DNA of 64,000 bases from Eubacterium sp. CAG:251 (GTDB lineage: Bacteria; Bacillota; Clostridia; Oscillospirales; Acutalibacteraceae), in contig FR889135.1 in assembly GCA_000436835.1 (NCBI GenBank), positions 1-64,000 on the forward strand, given 5' to 3'. Positions 39,610 to 49,257 of this stretch are shown here, piece by piece. Below the pieces are notes generated by a model. It made no database searches and was not told the origin of the DNA. It worked only from the letters and a program-made list of their open reading frames with translations. The translations under genes were made by a program, and so were the position numbers. Position 1 is the stretch's first letter. Each line of letters opens with the position of its first letter.

Positions 39610-42191
39610 ATATCGTAAATAAGCTTACAACACGTCACATTCAGCAAAACAAGGGCAGAACGGTTGTAACAACACTTGGCATTTGCGTTTCCGTTGCAAT
39701 GATTACGGCTGTATTTGTTGCAATGGCTTCGTTTTTAAACCTTTTCGGTGAAATCGGCTTAATCTCGTCAGGCAAATGGGACGCTGAATTTGACTATCTT
39801 AATCAAACACAAATAAACCAAATTAAAAATGATGACAGAATTTCAAATGTAGGTCTCGGTTACAGCGACGACTGTATGTCGTTTAAGCTGAAAAGTGCAT
39901 CTGATTATGAAAAAAGCACGGGTGAAATTCTTGTCGGAAACAAGAAATATTTTGAAATGATGGCGACGGGCGATTTTGACGGAAAGCTTCCGGAAAATGA
40001 AAACGAGGTTGCAGTTGAAGAAAATTTGCTTGCGGCAAACGGTATGAAAAATGCCAAGGTAGGCGATAAGATTACTTTTGCTCAGGGGATGAGGCAGCTT
40101 GCCGACGGAGGTATTGCAACAGACGGCTATCGTGATGAAAACGAGAAATTCGTCACGTCAAAAGATTATAAGGAATATACAATTACCGCAATTCTTCACA
40201 ATAACCCTGCCACAAGATATAAAAAAATTTGGCGTGGTATGAGCGAGGCGGAGAGCAAGAGCGACAAGAACATTTTTGCTTTATTTACGCTTGCTAAGCA
40301 GGACTCAAATGCATATAAAACCATTGAAAAAATCCAAAGAGATTACAAAATTGACGGCTACAGGGCAAACGAAGATGTCCTTGCGTCATATCTTTCAGGC
40401 AGACAGGGCGGCTTTCTTTCAACGATGCTTCCAATTGTTTTGGCTGTTTTAATTCTTATCGTTATCGCATCCGTAATGCTTATTTATAACGCATTCGGTA
40501 TGTCGCTTGCAGAGCGAGTAAGATATCTCGGTATGCTTGCCTCGGTTGGTGCAACTAAGGCGCAAAAGCGAAAAAGTGTGTATTTTGAGGGCGCAATTTT
40601 AGGTGCTGTCGGCATTCCCGTCGGTATTGCGGCAGGAATACTCGGTATCGGAATTACCCTTAAATTAATAGGCAATAAAATTATTTCTACAGGAATGATT
40701 GCAGGCGTCAGCGAAAGCAATATGCAAATGAAAGTCGTAGTTCCTTTTTGGGCGATAATCTCGATTGTTATTGTAAGCATATTAACGATTTTTATTTCTT
40801 CATTTATTCCGGCACGCAAGGCGTCAAAAATCACTCCTATTGATGCAATTCGCCAAAGGCAAGAGATTAAGGTTAAGCCTAAAAAGCTTAAATCGCCTAA
40901 ATATATCAGAAAAATATTTGGTTATGAAGGTGAGCTTGCATATAAAAATCTTAAGCGCAACGGAAGAAAATCAAGGCTTATAACCGTTTCAATCGCTCTT
41001 TCAATCGTACTTTTTATTTCCTGCAATTATTTTTGCAATATGTTTGTTCAGGCAAGCGGATATGAAAAAACAATTCCTTACCAGATATCAACAACAATTA
41101 CTTACGCTCATAAAAAAGAACTTTATGACGCACTTGACAAAATGCAGGGAGTTAATAAATATTATATTGATACGGCGGATATGAGTATTTTTCTCGGTAA
41201 GTCAAGCCCGATTATTAAAAATAATGAAATTAAAGATTTGAAAAATTATACTTCTGCTTATTCAAAGCTGTTTGGCGGGGAAAAGGATGTTTCTACAGTA
41301 ATTCACTATGTTGACGACAGCGAGTTTAACACGCTTTGTGAAAATAACGGTATTGATTATAATACTTTTTACGGTGACAGTCTTAAATGCGTTTTGCTTA
41401 ACAATCTTACTCATAAGCAGGACACAACGAAAGTATTTACCGACAACATTATAGGCAAGCATATTATTCAAAATTCCGATTATGCAAACGATGAAAAAAA
41501 TCCGCTTGATATCGAGGTCGGCGGTCTTGTTAAATTTGATAAAAACAGCCTGCCGTGTAATCTCGTTGCGCCGGGCGTGGTCGGTATAATTATGCCTTAT
41601 TCTCAGTACGTAAATGTAGTAAATAAAGGCGAAAAGGCAAGCAATATTTCAATGAGCGTTTGTATTGAAACCGATGATCATAAAAATGTTGCGAAAAATC
41701 TTAATAATCTTTTGACTGAAAAAGATTTTGGAGGAACGTTTGTTTCTGACATTTCCGATACTCTCCAAACTATGAATACCGTTATCTTTATTGTTCAGGT
41801 ATTTGTTTACGGCTTTATTTCGCTTATCTCTCTTATCACGATTGCAAATATTATTAACACCATTTCAACGAATATATCGCTTCGACGTAAGGAATTTGCG
41901 ATGCTTAAATCGGTCGGAACGGCTCCGAGCGGATTTAGAAAAATGGTAAGCCTTGAAAGTGTATTTTATGCGCTTAAAGCGGTCATATTCGGTGTGCCAA
42001 TAAGCGTTTTGGTTTGCGTATTGCTTAATAAAATGCTTGGTGAAAGCTCAATCCCTTATCAGTTTGATTATAAGCTTTATTTGGGCGTAATCCTTGTGGT
42101 ATTTGCGATTATTGCAGTTACGATGATTTATTCCGTAAGAAAATTAAAGGATGATAATATTATTGAAACCCTTAAAGAGGATATAAGCTGA
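39606..42191 (+). CDS. FtsX-type ABC exporter permease, copy 2
   Basis: This 861-aa permease is paralogous to copy 1 along its whole length. The start is TTG 39606, which overlaps the ATPase stop (TTGA); it gives NIVNKLTTRHIQQNKGR, aligning with SITKKLALRHLKQNKTR of copy 1. FtsX blocks are YLGMLASVGATKAQKRKSVYFEGA (about 305-328) and EFAMLKSVGTAPSGFRKMVSLES (about 763). The central FGYEGELAYKNLKRNGRKSR matches the equivalent segment in copy 1. Eight helices are predicted, with two large external regions. The two copies probably form one transporter. Confidence 0.9.
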   Translation: MNIVNKLTTRHIQQNKGRTVVTTLGICVSVAMITAVFVAMASFLNLFGEIGLISSGKWDAEFDYLNQTQINQIKNDDRISNVGLGYSDDCMSFKLKSASDYEKSTGEILVGNKKYFEMMATGDFDGKLPENENEVAVEENLLAANGMKNAKVGDKITFAQGMRQLADGGIATDGYRDENEKFVTSKDYKEYTITAILHNNPATRYKKIWRGMSEAESKSDKNIFALFTLAKQDSNAYKTIEKIQRDYKIDGYRANEDVLASYLSGRQGGFLSTMLPIVLAVLILIVIASVMLIYNAFGMSLAERVRYLGMLASVGATKAQKRKSVYFEGAILGAVGIPVGIAAGILGIGITLKLIGNKIISTGMIAGVSESNMQMKVVVPFWAIISIVIVSILTIFISSFIPARKASKITPIDAIRQRQEIKVKPKKLKSPKYIRKIFGYEGELAYKNLKRNGRKSRLITVSIALSIVLFISCNYFCNMFVQASGYEKTIPYQISTTITYAHKKELYDALDKMQGVNKYYIDTADMSIFLGKSSPIIKNNEIKDLKNYTSAYSKLFGGEKDVSTVIHYVDDSEFNTLCENNGIDYNTFYGDSLKCVLLNNLTHKQDTTKVFTDNIIGKHIIQNSDYANDEKNPLDIEVGGLVKFDKNSLPCNLVAPGVVGIIMPYSQYVNVVNKGEKASNISMSVCIETDDHKNVAKNLNNLLTEKDFGGTFVSDISDTLQTMNTVIFIVQVFVYGFISLISLITIANIINTISTNISLRRKEFAMLKSVGTAPSGFRKMVSLESVFYALKAVIFGVPISVLVCVLLNKMLGESSIPYQFDYKLYLGVILVVFAIIAVTMIYSVRKLKDDNIIETLKEDIS

Positions 42192-42256
42192 TAATTTTCG
42201 GCAGGCTTTTATTACCCATTTAAACCCCAATATATTCTTTCTGCCGAGAAAATAAA

Positions 42257-42290
42257 AAGGCTCATCTTCAAATTATCGAAGATGAGCCTT
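42257..42290. terminator. Bidirectional terminator between permease 2 and the GtrII-like gene
   Basis: The 13-bp stem AAGGCTCATCTTC/GAAGATGAGCCTT has a strong T run on the minus side (TTTTTATTTT). A weaker CGGCAG/CTGCCG stem lies at 42200-42246. Confidence 0.85.
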
Positions 42291-42305
42291 ACTTTATTGT
42301 GGCTG

Positions 42306-43964
42306 TTACTCATATAAAAAGTCATAGAAATTCGGTGAATAGTTGCCGACCTTGACAACAATATAATCGCCTGCGTCTAAAATATAACCGCTGTCATTAT
42401 ACGAGGGAATGTTTATATATTTTTTTGTTGCCTCTTCAAATTGCTCATTTGTGCCAAGCTTGAAATCATAGCCGCATGAATTGAAAAACTTTTTAAGTTC
42501 AACATTTGCGCTTGAAAACGAATAAATCGACCAAGAAATGTAAGAACTGATTGATGTCTGACAAGTGGTATAAGTATATGATTTTTTCGCTTTTTTAGAG
42601 GTATAGTTAATTATTCTGCCTGCCGCACTGTCTTTTTTAACAGCGTATTTATCTTTAATATTATTAGAAAGCTGATAGTAACCGATAAAAATGACGGGCT
42701 TATTTTTATCATATTTTTCAAGGTCTTTTGCAATATTACAAACGACTTGCTTTTCTTCTTTATCTCTTAAAACGTTTACGTGATACCAATAATTTGATGA
42801 GCAAATTTGAACTGTTAATATTATGACAAGCGACAGCGAAGCAATTATTTTTAAAGCTTTTTTGCCGTTTAAATTAATGATTTTTGATGAAAGCAGCAGG
42901 GTAATTGCACCGATATAAAACGGTATTCCTTGCTCGGTTCTGTATGCGGATTCCGTTCCCCGATAAATGCTTAAAAAGAAAACAGTAAGTGCAAGACCAA
43001 AATAAAAGAAAATGAGAATAGGCTTTTTGGTGCTCTTGGTTTGAAATATCATCAAAACAAATGCAACGGCGAGAAAAATGAATAAAATTGTAAATGGGGC
43101 ATAGCAAAATATTTTAGATACAAATGAATATATAAAATCATAAAAAAATGATTTTAATGTGGCAGAGCTTGAAAGCCAAGCAGTACCGACAGCGTTGTTG
43201 TTATCTTGTGTAATATTGCATATATTTATTATTGCGTTTGATATTATTTCCTCTAAAGAAAATCCTAAAAATAAAGTCGGTGCAAGCCAAAAACCGTTGA
43301 AAAACAATTCTTTTTGGCTTTTTTTACCGTCGGCAAGAAGTATAAGAAGTAAAAATACTGCGCCGATATAAACTAAAATGAATGATTCATACCATGAATA
43401 TGCAAAGAATATAAAAATAGAAGAAATAAGTATTGAAGCAATCAAATTTTTAATTTTCAGTGCAAAATAAAGTGCAAAAGATACTAAAAGAATTGAGCCT
43501 CCGGTGGTTAAAACTGAGCCTTTGAACATAAAATATTCATTCATCAGCGGGAAAGTTATGTAAAGGCAGGTGAAAAATGTATAAGGCAAAACATTGCTTT
43601 GAGGCTTTGCTTTGTCAAATATTATGCAAAATACAGTTGCTCCCAAAATAAAGCAAATAAGACCTATTATATTTTCAACTGCAATCGGCAAATGTTCAAA
43701 GCCTAAATAATTTTCTATAATTGTTGCTGTAAGCCTGCCCTGTGCAACAAGTAAGCCGTGATAATATCTGTCACTTGAAAGCGAGTCGATTGTTACCGTT
43801 TCGTGAGTGAGATAATATGCATAGCACAAAATTGTGCTAATAAGAACGGGGAAAATATACATAGGATTTAAAAGAAACTTTTTGAATCCTTGTTTTAAAC
43901 TTAAATCGCTGTAAACAAGCCTTGCGTTTTGTTCCTTTTTCTCAGTCAATCTTTTTTTACTCAT
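42306..43964 (-). CDS. Polytopic membrane protein, GtrII glucosyltransferase-like
   Basis: This protein of about 552 aa has about eleven helices and a C-terminal external domain (about 415-552). The first loop, HETVTIDSLSSDRYYHGLLVAQGRLTATIIENYL, resembles the acidic/GRW region of GtrII-type (GT-C) glycosyltransferases that decorate cell-surface glycans. I chose the ATG at 43964 (MSKKRL) with a weak GGTGA site. An in-frame ATG at 43994 lies inside the terminator hairpin of the upstream gene and has no ribosome binding site. The assignment rests on general resemblance and topology. Donor and acceptor are unknown. Confidence 0.55.
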   Translation of the reverse strand: MSKKRLTEKKEQNARLVYSDLSLKQGFKKFLLNPMYIFPVLISTILCYAYYLTHETVTIDSLSSDRYYHGLLVAQGRLTATIIENYLGFEHLPIAVENIIGLICFILGATVFCIIFDKAKPQSNVLPYTFFTCLYITFPLMNEYFMFKGSVLTTGGSILLVSFALYFALKIKNLIASILISSIFIFFAYSWYESFILVYIGAVFLLLILLADGKKSQKELFFNGFWLAPTLFLGFSLEEIISNAIINICNITQDNNNAVGTAWLSSSATLKSFFYDFIYSFVSKIFCYAPFTILFIFLAVAFVLMIFQTKSTKKPILIFFYFGLALTVFFLSIYRGTESAYRTEQGIPFYIGAITLLLSSKIINLNGKKALKIIASLSLVIILTVQICSSNYWYHVNVLRDKEEKQVVCNIAKDLEKYDKNKPVIFIGYYQLSNNIKDKYAVKKDSAAGRIINYTSKKAKKSYTYTTCQTSISSYISWSIYSFSSANVELKKFFNSCGYDFKLGTNEQFEEATKKYINIPSYNDSGYILDAGDYIVVKVGNYSPNFYDFLYE

Positions 43965-43980
43965 AATTTCACCATAATCT

Positions 43981-44004
43981 AAAACAGCCGTCATTACTGA
44001 CGGC
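43981..44004 (-). terminator. Terminator after the CdaR-type regulator gene
   Basis: GCCGTCA-GTAA-TGACGGC (44004-43987) is followed by TGTTTT on the minus strand. Confidence 0.75.
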
Positions 44005-44014
44005 CGATAGCTTG

Positions 44015-45100
44015 TTAATATTTAACCGGGCTTGACGCAAGGTATTTATTTACCATGAGTGCTACCTTAAATACAATAGCGTCATCAAATTCTCTAAGGT
44101 CAAGACCTGTGAGCTTTTTGATTTTTTCAAGCCTGTAAACAAGAGTGTTTCTGTGAACGAAAAGCTTTCTTGATGTTTCAGAAACATTAAGGTTGTTTTC
44201 AAAGAATTTTTGAATAGTGAAAAGCGTTTCCTGGTCAAGCGATTCGATAGAGCCACGCTTGAACACCTCTTTAAGGAACATATCGCAAAGAGTTGTCGGA
44301 AGCTGATAAATAAGCCTTGCGATGCCGAGATTTTCATAGCTGATAATTGTTTTTTCAGTATCAAAAACCTTGCCTACTTCAAGTGCCACCTGAGCTTCCT
44401 TAAACGAATGAGCAAGCTCCTTAATGCCTGTTACACAAGTGCCGATACCGATAATTGCATTGAAATAAAACTCAGACAAAAGGGTATCGTTGATTGAACG
44501 TGCAAGCTTTTCAAGGTCTTTAATATCAACGTTAGGTCTAACTTCTTTAACAAGAGCGATGTCGCTTTCGTTTACATTGATAACGAAATCCTTACTCTTA
44601 TCAGGGAAGAAGTTTTGAATAATGTCAAAAACAGAAATTTCCGTTTCCTGGGTTGTCCTGATTAAAAATACAACTCTTGATGCATCGTTGTTGAAATGAA
44701 GTTCCCTTGACTTAATATAAATATCGCCCGGAAGAATGTTGTCCAAAATAACGTTCTTAACAAAGTTTGACCTGTCAAATTTTTCGTCATTGTTTTGCTT
44801 TATTTGGTCAAGAGCAACGGCAATGAGCGAAGAATAATGATGTGCAAGGTCATCCGTTCCGTCAACAAATACTGCATATTCTGGGCGGACAAGTACGTCA
44901 AATGTGGTATATGTTGCATTATCAACGCAGGTTTGATTTGTACTGAAAACGCCGGCAGAGATTACGCCCTTGCGAATTTCTCCTATTAAGCCGAGCTCAC
45001 TGCACGCAATAACCGTACCCGTTTCGTCAACAACGCCGATATTTCTGTCGATTGCTTCACGCATTTGATTTACTATTCCTTGGAATAATCTGTTTGGCAT
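44015..45100 (-). CDS. CdaR/PucR-family transcriptional regulator
   Basis: This 361-aa regulator starts at ATG 45100 behind GAGAGGTGA. The N-terminal sugar-diacid-recognition/PAS-like domain includes AIDRNIGVVDETGTVIACSE (about 17-36). A central GGDEF-like CdaR domain (about 125-270) follows. The C-terminal HTH_30 has FFENNLNVSETSRKLFVHRNTLVYRLEKIKKLTGLDLREF (about 300-340). Characterised relatives respond to diacids, purines or amino acids. No obvious catabolic operon is adjacent, so targets and ligand are unknown. Confidence 0.88.
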   Translation of the reverse strand: MPNRLFQGIVNQMREAIDRNIGVVDETGTVIACSELGLIGEIRKGVISAGVFSTNQTCVDNATYTTFDVLVRPEYAVFVDGTDDLAHHYSSLIAVALDQIKQNNDEKFDRSNFVKNVILDNILPGDIYIKSRELHFNNDASRVVFLIRTTQETEISVFDIIQNFFPDKSKDFVINVNESDIALVKEVRPNVDIKDLEKLARSINDTLLSEFYFNAIIGIGTCVTGIKELAHSFKEAQVALEVGKVFDTEKTIISYENLGIARLIYQLPTTLCDMFLKEVFKRGSIESLDQETLFTIQKFFENNLNVSETSRKLFVHRNTLVYRLEKIKKLTGLDLREFDDAIVFKVALMVNKYLASSPVKY

Positions 45101-45177
45101 TATATTCACCTCTCTGTTTAGTTGGGCAGTATGCACAAAGAAATATTGCACAAAAAGTATATGCCCTACTTGTTCAT

Positions 45178-45206
45178 ATTATACAAGAAGATTAATCATA
45201 TTGCAA
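45178..45206 (-). promoter_or_regulatory. Promoter of the CdaR-type regulator gene
   Basis: On the minus strand: TTGCAA (45206-45201), 17-bp spacer, TATAAT (45183-45178). Confidence 0.7.
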
Positions 45207-45213
45207 CCATTTT

Positions 45214-45245
45214 AACAAAAAAAGTTGCACTTTTTTGTGCAACTT
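45214..45245 (-). terminator. Terminator of the FHA-to-RsuA operon
   Basis: The perfect 9-bp stem AAGTTGCAC/GTGCAACTT (45245-45222) is followed on the minus strand by a T run, about 78 nt after the rsuA stop. Being palindromic and upstream of the CdaR-type gene, it could instead be an operator. Confidence 0.7.
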
Positions 45246-45322
45246 GTTATGAATGGTGAAATTGTTTAGAGATAAACACAATATATTGTTGTTAAATTGA
45301 ATAAAAGTAGCAGAATTTGTTG

Positions 45323-46030
45323 TCATTTGTCACAAAGGGAAGAAATTTCTTCTTTTGTAAGATATCGACATTCTCCCATTTTTAAATTTTCATCAAGGTC
45401 AAGCGAACCCATTTTTATCCTTTTAAGTTCAACAACGTTTATTGAAAAATGAGAAAACATACGCTTGATTTGATGATACATCCCCTGTTTAATAATGACC
45501 TTTCCTACCTGATAATCACCGTCAACCGGTTCAAGGCTTGCGCCCAGGCATTTGGCGTCTTTAAGTTCTATTCCTTTTTCAAATTCCTTGATTATTTCAT
45601 CGTTAAACGGTTTGTCAAGCTTTGCAATATACGTTTTCGGAATGTGATTTTTAGGACTTAATATCGAGTGTGCAAGTTCGCCGTCGTCGGTAATGAGCAT
45701 AAAGCCTGTTGTGTCTTTATCAAGCCTGCCGGCAGGAAACAGATTTTTACGCTTCATATCGGGCGGTAAAATGTCAACAACCGTCTTTTCTCCTTTTCCG
45801 TTTGAAGCTGAAATCACACCCTTGGGTTTATTCATCATAATGTATACATATTTATTATAGTATATTTGCTCGTTATCGCAAAAAAGCACGGCGCCGTTTT
45901 CGTCAAACTTTGCCTTTGGGTCTTTGATTGTTTCTTTACTTACCGCTATTCTTCCTCTTTTAATAAGCGCTATTGCATCTTTTCTTGAAATTTGAAGAGC
46001 GGTGGCAATTATTTTATCTAATCTTTCCAT
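45323..46030 (-). CDS. rsuA: RsuA-family rRNA pseudouridine synthase
   Basis: This 235-aa enzyme isomerises a uridine in small-subunit rRNA (U516 in E. coli for RsuA). It has an N-terminal S4 RNA-binding domain (MERLDKIIATALQISRKDAIALIKRGRI), MMNKPKGVISA (about 65), the catalytic loop FPAGRLDKDTTGFMLITDDG (Asp near 104) and GMYHQIKRMF (about 183). It is the last gene of the cell-wall operon. RsuA rather than RluB is favoured by the short length and the sequence around the catalytic loop. Confidence 0.9.
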   Translation of the reverse strand: MERLDKIIATALQISRKDAIALIKRGRIAVSKETIKDPKAKFDENGAVLFCDNEQIYYNKYVYIMMNKPKGVISASNGKGEKTVVDILPPDMKRKNLFPAGRLDKDTTGFMLITDDGELAHSILSPKNHIPKTYIAKLDKPFNDEIIKEFEKGIELKDAKCLGASLEPVDGDYQVGKVIIKQGMYHQIKRMFSHFSINVVELKRIKMGSLDLDENLKMGECRYLTKEEISSLCDK

Positions 46031-46039
46031 AATATTTGT

Positions 46040-46507
46040 TTATTCGTTTTCCTCAAACCCTACTAAAAAACCGTCTTTGGCAGATGGATTGCAAATATCG
46101 CCGCCGATAAGTTTCCCTTCACAAACAAGCATATCGGCAACAATGCAGTCACCCTTGCCTTTATAATTTGTGACTGTGTAGGTGTAAAGCGTTGCTTTTT
46201 GCCCCTTGTAATCAGTCAAATCAAAGCCTTGATTTTTTTGAATTTGGTTATAGCTGTTATACACATCATTCCATTTCTTAGGAATGGTGATTTCCTTTTG
46301 CTCGCAGTCGCTTGCCAGCTTGTAGCCGTATTTGCTTAAATACGCTCGTCTTTCACTGTCGGTCTTTGCGCTTATTACTGCCGATACACTTTGTGCTTCG
46401 CTTGTATGGTTTGATACAAACGTTACCGATATAACGATAATTCCCACAAGCAAAAGAACTATGCCGAATATCCTTTTCGGCGTTAATTTTAAAGTAAGCA
46501 TTTTCAT
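46040..46507 (-). CDS. DUF4830 membrane-anchored protein
   Basis: This 155-aa protein has an N-terminal membrane helix (about 9-30) and an external DUF4830 domain: ERRAYLSKYGYKLASDCEQKEITIPKKWNDVYNSYNQIQKNQGFDLTDYKGQKATLYTYTVTNY (about 52-115), ending in LVCEGKLIGGDICNPSAKDGFLVGF. Function is unknown. It lies between hflX and rsuA in the FHA/RodA/PBP operon, so a cell-envelope role is plausible by context only. Confidence 0.75.
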   Translation of the reverse strand: MKMLTLKLTPKRIFGIVLLLVGIIVISVTFVSNHTSEAQSVSAVISAKTDSERRAYLSKYGYKLASDCEQKEITIPKKWNDVYNSYNQIQKNQGFDLTDYKGQKATLYTYTVTNYKGKGDCIVADMLVCEGKLIGGDICNPSAKDGFLVGFEENE

Positions 46508-46545
46508 AGTATCACCTTAGTAATAATATGAGGTGAATTTAATGC

Positions 46546-47844
46546 TTATTCATCTATAATTTTTATATATTGCTTATTTTTTTCTAAATAAATAATATCA
46601 ACCGTTGCGTCAATAAGTGTTCCGTCAGGAGTGTATTCCTCACTGTGGATAACCCCGTCTTGCCTTATGTCTGCAAGAATTGAGCCTTTGCTAAACGGCA
46701 CTAAAAGTTTTAATCTTTTTTTAGTTTGCGGTAATGCATTTTGAATTGCAAGGAGCAATTCATCTAATCCCTCGCCTGTTTTTGCACTGATTTTCACGCT
46801 TGTTTTAGCGTCTGCAAACGGAAATGCAATGGCAGACGGACTGTGTGTAATGTCACATTTGTTAAATACCGTTATAACGGGAACAGTGATTGCGCCGTCG
46901 GGAAAAAGTGAGGATAAAATTTCTTTTGTAACGTCGATATTGTCGTAGCAATAAGGGCTTGAGGTGTCGCAAACGTTTAAAATTACGTCTGCGTATGTTG
47001 CTTCCTCCAAAGTGGAGCGAAAAGCGTCAACAAGCTGGTGCGGCAGCCTTGAAATAAAGCCAACGGTGTCAATAAGCATAATGCTTTGTCCGTTTGGAAG
47101 GCTGAGCTTTCTTGCAGTCGGGTCAAGGGTTGCAAAAAGCTTGTCCTCCTGCAAAACTCCTGCATCGGTAAGCTTGTTCATAAGTGTTGATTTGCCTGCA
47201 TTTGTGTAGCCGACTATTGCGACGGATAAAGCGCCGTTTTTCTTTCTTCTTTCGTGAATCATTTCACGTCTGCTTTTGACCTTGTCAAGCTCCTGCCTGA
47301 TATTTTGTATTCTTCGCCTGATATGCCTTTTGTCGCTTTCAAGCTTTGTTTCACCCGGACCCCTTGTGCCAATGCCGCCGCCGAGCCTTGAAAGCTGAGT
47401 GCCCTTTCCCGTAAGGCGGGGAAGAGAATATTTAAGCTGGGCAAGTTCGATTTGAAGCTTACCCTCCTTTGAACGTGCACGTCCTGCAAAAATGTCAAGA
47501 ATAAGCGTTGTTCTGTCAATAACTCTTGTGTTTGTTTCGTCCTCAAGATTGCGAATTTGAACAGGTGAAAGCTCGCTGTCTGCAATAATTAAATCAATAT
47601 TCATATTTTCACAAAAGCGAGTCATTTCATAAAGCGCACCCTTGCCAATATATGTTGCGGCAACGGGAGTCTGCCTTTTTTGAATTGATGTGCCGACAAC
47701 TTTGGCGCCTGCCGTTTTTGCAAGCTCCTCAAGTTCCTCCATAGAAACCTCGGCGTTAAAATCTCCTGTGTCAACGCTGATTAAAAGAGCACGCTCCTTT
47801 TTATCCTCGTTAAATATTTCGTTTTCATTAGTTTGATTATCCAT
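46546..47844 (-). CDS. hflX: Ribosome-associated GTPase HflX
   Basis: This 432-aa GTPase rescues or splits stalled ribosomes. The N-terminal HflX domain (about 17-195) has SPVQIRNLEDETNTRVIDRTTLILDIFAGRARSKEGKLQIELAQLKY and GGGIGTRGPGETKLESDKR. The G domain follows with G1 GYTNAGKSTL (about 213), G3 DTVGF, and G4 FNKCD. Length is normal. It is 25 nt downstream of the PBP gene, a common Firmicute neighbourhood for neither partner. Confidence 0.95.
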   Translation of the reverse strand: MDNQTNENEIFNEDKKERALLISVDTGDFNAEVSMEELEELAKTAGAKVVGTSIQKRQTPVAATYIGKGALYEMTRFCENMNIDLIIADSELSPVQIRNLEDETNTRVIDRTTLILDIFAGRARSKEGKLQIELAQLKYSLPRLTGKGTQLSRLGGGIGTRGPGETKLESDKRHIRRRIQNIRQELDKVKSRREMIHERRKKNGALSVAIVGYTNAGKSTLMNKLTDAGVLQEDKLFATLDPTARKLSLPNGQSIMLIDTVGFISRLPHQLVDAFRSTLEEATYADVILNVCDTSSPYCYDNIDVTKEILSSLFPDGAITVPVITVFNKCDITHSPSAIAFPFADAKTSVKISAKTGEGLDELLLAIQNALPQTKKRLKLLVPFSKGSILADIRQDGVIHSEEYTPDGTLIDATVDIIYLEKNKQYIKIIDE

Positions 47845-47868
47845 CTGTTCACCCTCTCTAAAGGTGCT

Positions 47869-49257
47869 TTATTTGTTTACAAGTGCCTGAAGTACCTTGT
47901 TTGCAATAGGACCTGCCGTTTGCGAGCCTGAATTGCCGTATTCCACAAGAACAACAAATGCATACGGGTGCTCCTCATCATCCATAAAGCCGACGAACCA
48001 AGCAGTGTTATGCGAATCAACGTTGTCTATTTGAGCTGTACCCGATTTAGCGCAAAGGTGCAAACCTTCATAATTGTAATCGCCGTATTGGGTCTTAACG
48101 TTATTTCTCAAAAGTTTTTTCATTTTGCCTGCAACGTCGCTTGAAAGAAGCGGTGTTTCTTTAGTTGTAAAACCAAGGTCAAGCGCCTTGCCTGCCTTTG
48201 TCGCAAAGCTTTCCACAAGATTGAGCGAAACTGCCGTGCCGTCGTTTGCGATTGCGCCGGCGAGTCTAAGCATAGCGATAGGGGATACGAGCGTGTCACC
48301 CTGACCTATGCCGGTCCATCCTACATAATCGTCAGCGTCACTTTTTTCAAGGAAAAATCTGCCTGTTGAAGATTGTATATCATTATTAAGCGAAACCGGA
48401 GATGTAAGACCAAGTTCCTTAGCCGTGTCTGCAAGCTTTTGCGGGCCTAATTCAATAGCAATTTGCGCAAAGGTGGAGTTGCACGATTTTGCAAGTGCCT
48501 GCTTAAAAGTGAGCGTGCCGTGCCTTGCGTTACATTCGATAGGAGTACCTACACCAGGGTCGTATTCGCCCGTACATTTAAAGGTTCTGTCATAAATGTC
48601 CGGAATATTCTCAATAGCGCAAATTGCCGTAACAATTTTGAAGGTTGAGCCGGGGGTGTAAAGACCTGTTAAAAGCCTGTTGATATATGCGCCTGCATAT
48701 TCCTCGTTATCGTCTATATCGCTCGGCTTGTTTTGCGGGTCGTAGCTTGGGGTTGAAACCATAACAAGCGTTTCGCCCGTTTTGTAGTTGATTACGCCGA
48801 CTGTTCCTGCTTTGTAATTTGAAAGTGCTTTGTATGCAACATCGCAGGCATCTGCGTCAAGCGTCAATTGCATATCGTTGCCGCTTCCGTTTTTAATAAC
48901 ACTGTAAATGCCTGTAAGCGAATTATACCCTGTAAGCTTTGCTTTATACACGTTTTGAACGCCTGTTGAAATAAAGCCTTGAAGGTCGCCTACTGCGTGA
49001 AGCGTAGCCTTTCTTGTTGTTAACGAATCATTGTATTCTCTTTTGCCGTTATTTGTTTCGGCAAGGCTTCTGCCGTTTCTGTCGGTGATTTTGCCTGCGC
49101 CGATTAGTTCGCCGTTATAGTATAGGTGGCTGTTGTAAGGTTGCATAACCCAGCTTGAGCCGTCGGTTATAAGGCTGTAAGTTAAAAATCCCAAGCCGAA
49201 AACAAAGGCAAACACAAGTATCCAAAGGAAAATACCCCTTTTTGTTATCATTTTCAT
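47869..49257 (-). CDS. pbpA: Class B penicillin-binding protein (PbpA/PBP2-type transpeptidase)
   Basis: This 462-aa membrane-anchored transpeptidase cross-links peptidoglycan. It has an N-terminal helix (about 8-30), a short dimerisation region, and a transpeptidase domain with SxxK TPGSTFK (Ser204, Lys207), SxN SCN (Ser258) and KSGT (Lys404-Thr407). It is shorter than FtsI and resembles the PbpA of the actinobacterial FhaB-RodA-PbpA cluster. Its start overlaps the RodA-type stop (ATGA) behind GGAGGTG, so the glycosyltransferase and transpeptidase are co-translated. Confidence 0.94.
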   Translation of the reverse strand: MKMITKRGIFLWILVFAFVFGLGFLTYSLITDGSSWVMQPYNSHLYYNGELIGAGKITDRNGRSLAETNNGKREYNDSLTTRKATLHAVGDLQGFISTGVQNVYKAKLTGYNSLTGIYSVIKNGSGNDMQLTLDADACDVAYKALSNYKAGTVGVINYKTGETLVMVSTPSYDPQNKPSDIDDNEEYAGAYINRLLTGLYTPGSTFKIVTAICAIENIPDIYDRTFKCTGEYDPGVGTPIECNARHGTLTFKQALAKSCNSTFAQIAIELGPQKLADTAKELGLTSPVSLNNDIQSSTGRFFLEKSDADDYVGWTGIGQGDTLVSPIAMLRLAGAIANDGTAVSLNLVESFATKAGKALDLGFTTKETPLLSSDVAGKMKKLLRNNVKTQYGDYNYEGLHLCAKSGTAQIDNVDSHNTAWFVGFMDDEEHPYAFVVLVEYGNSGSQTAGPIANKVLQALVNK

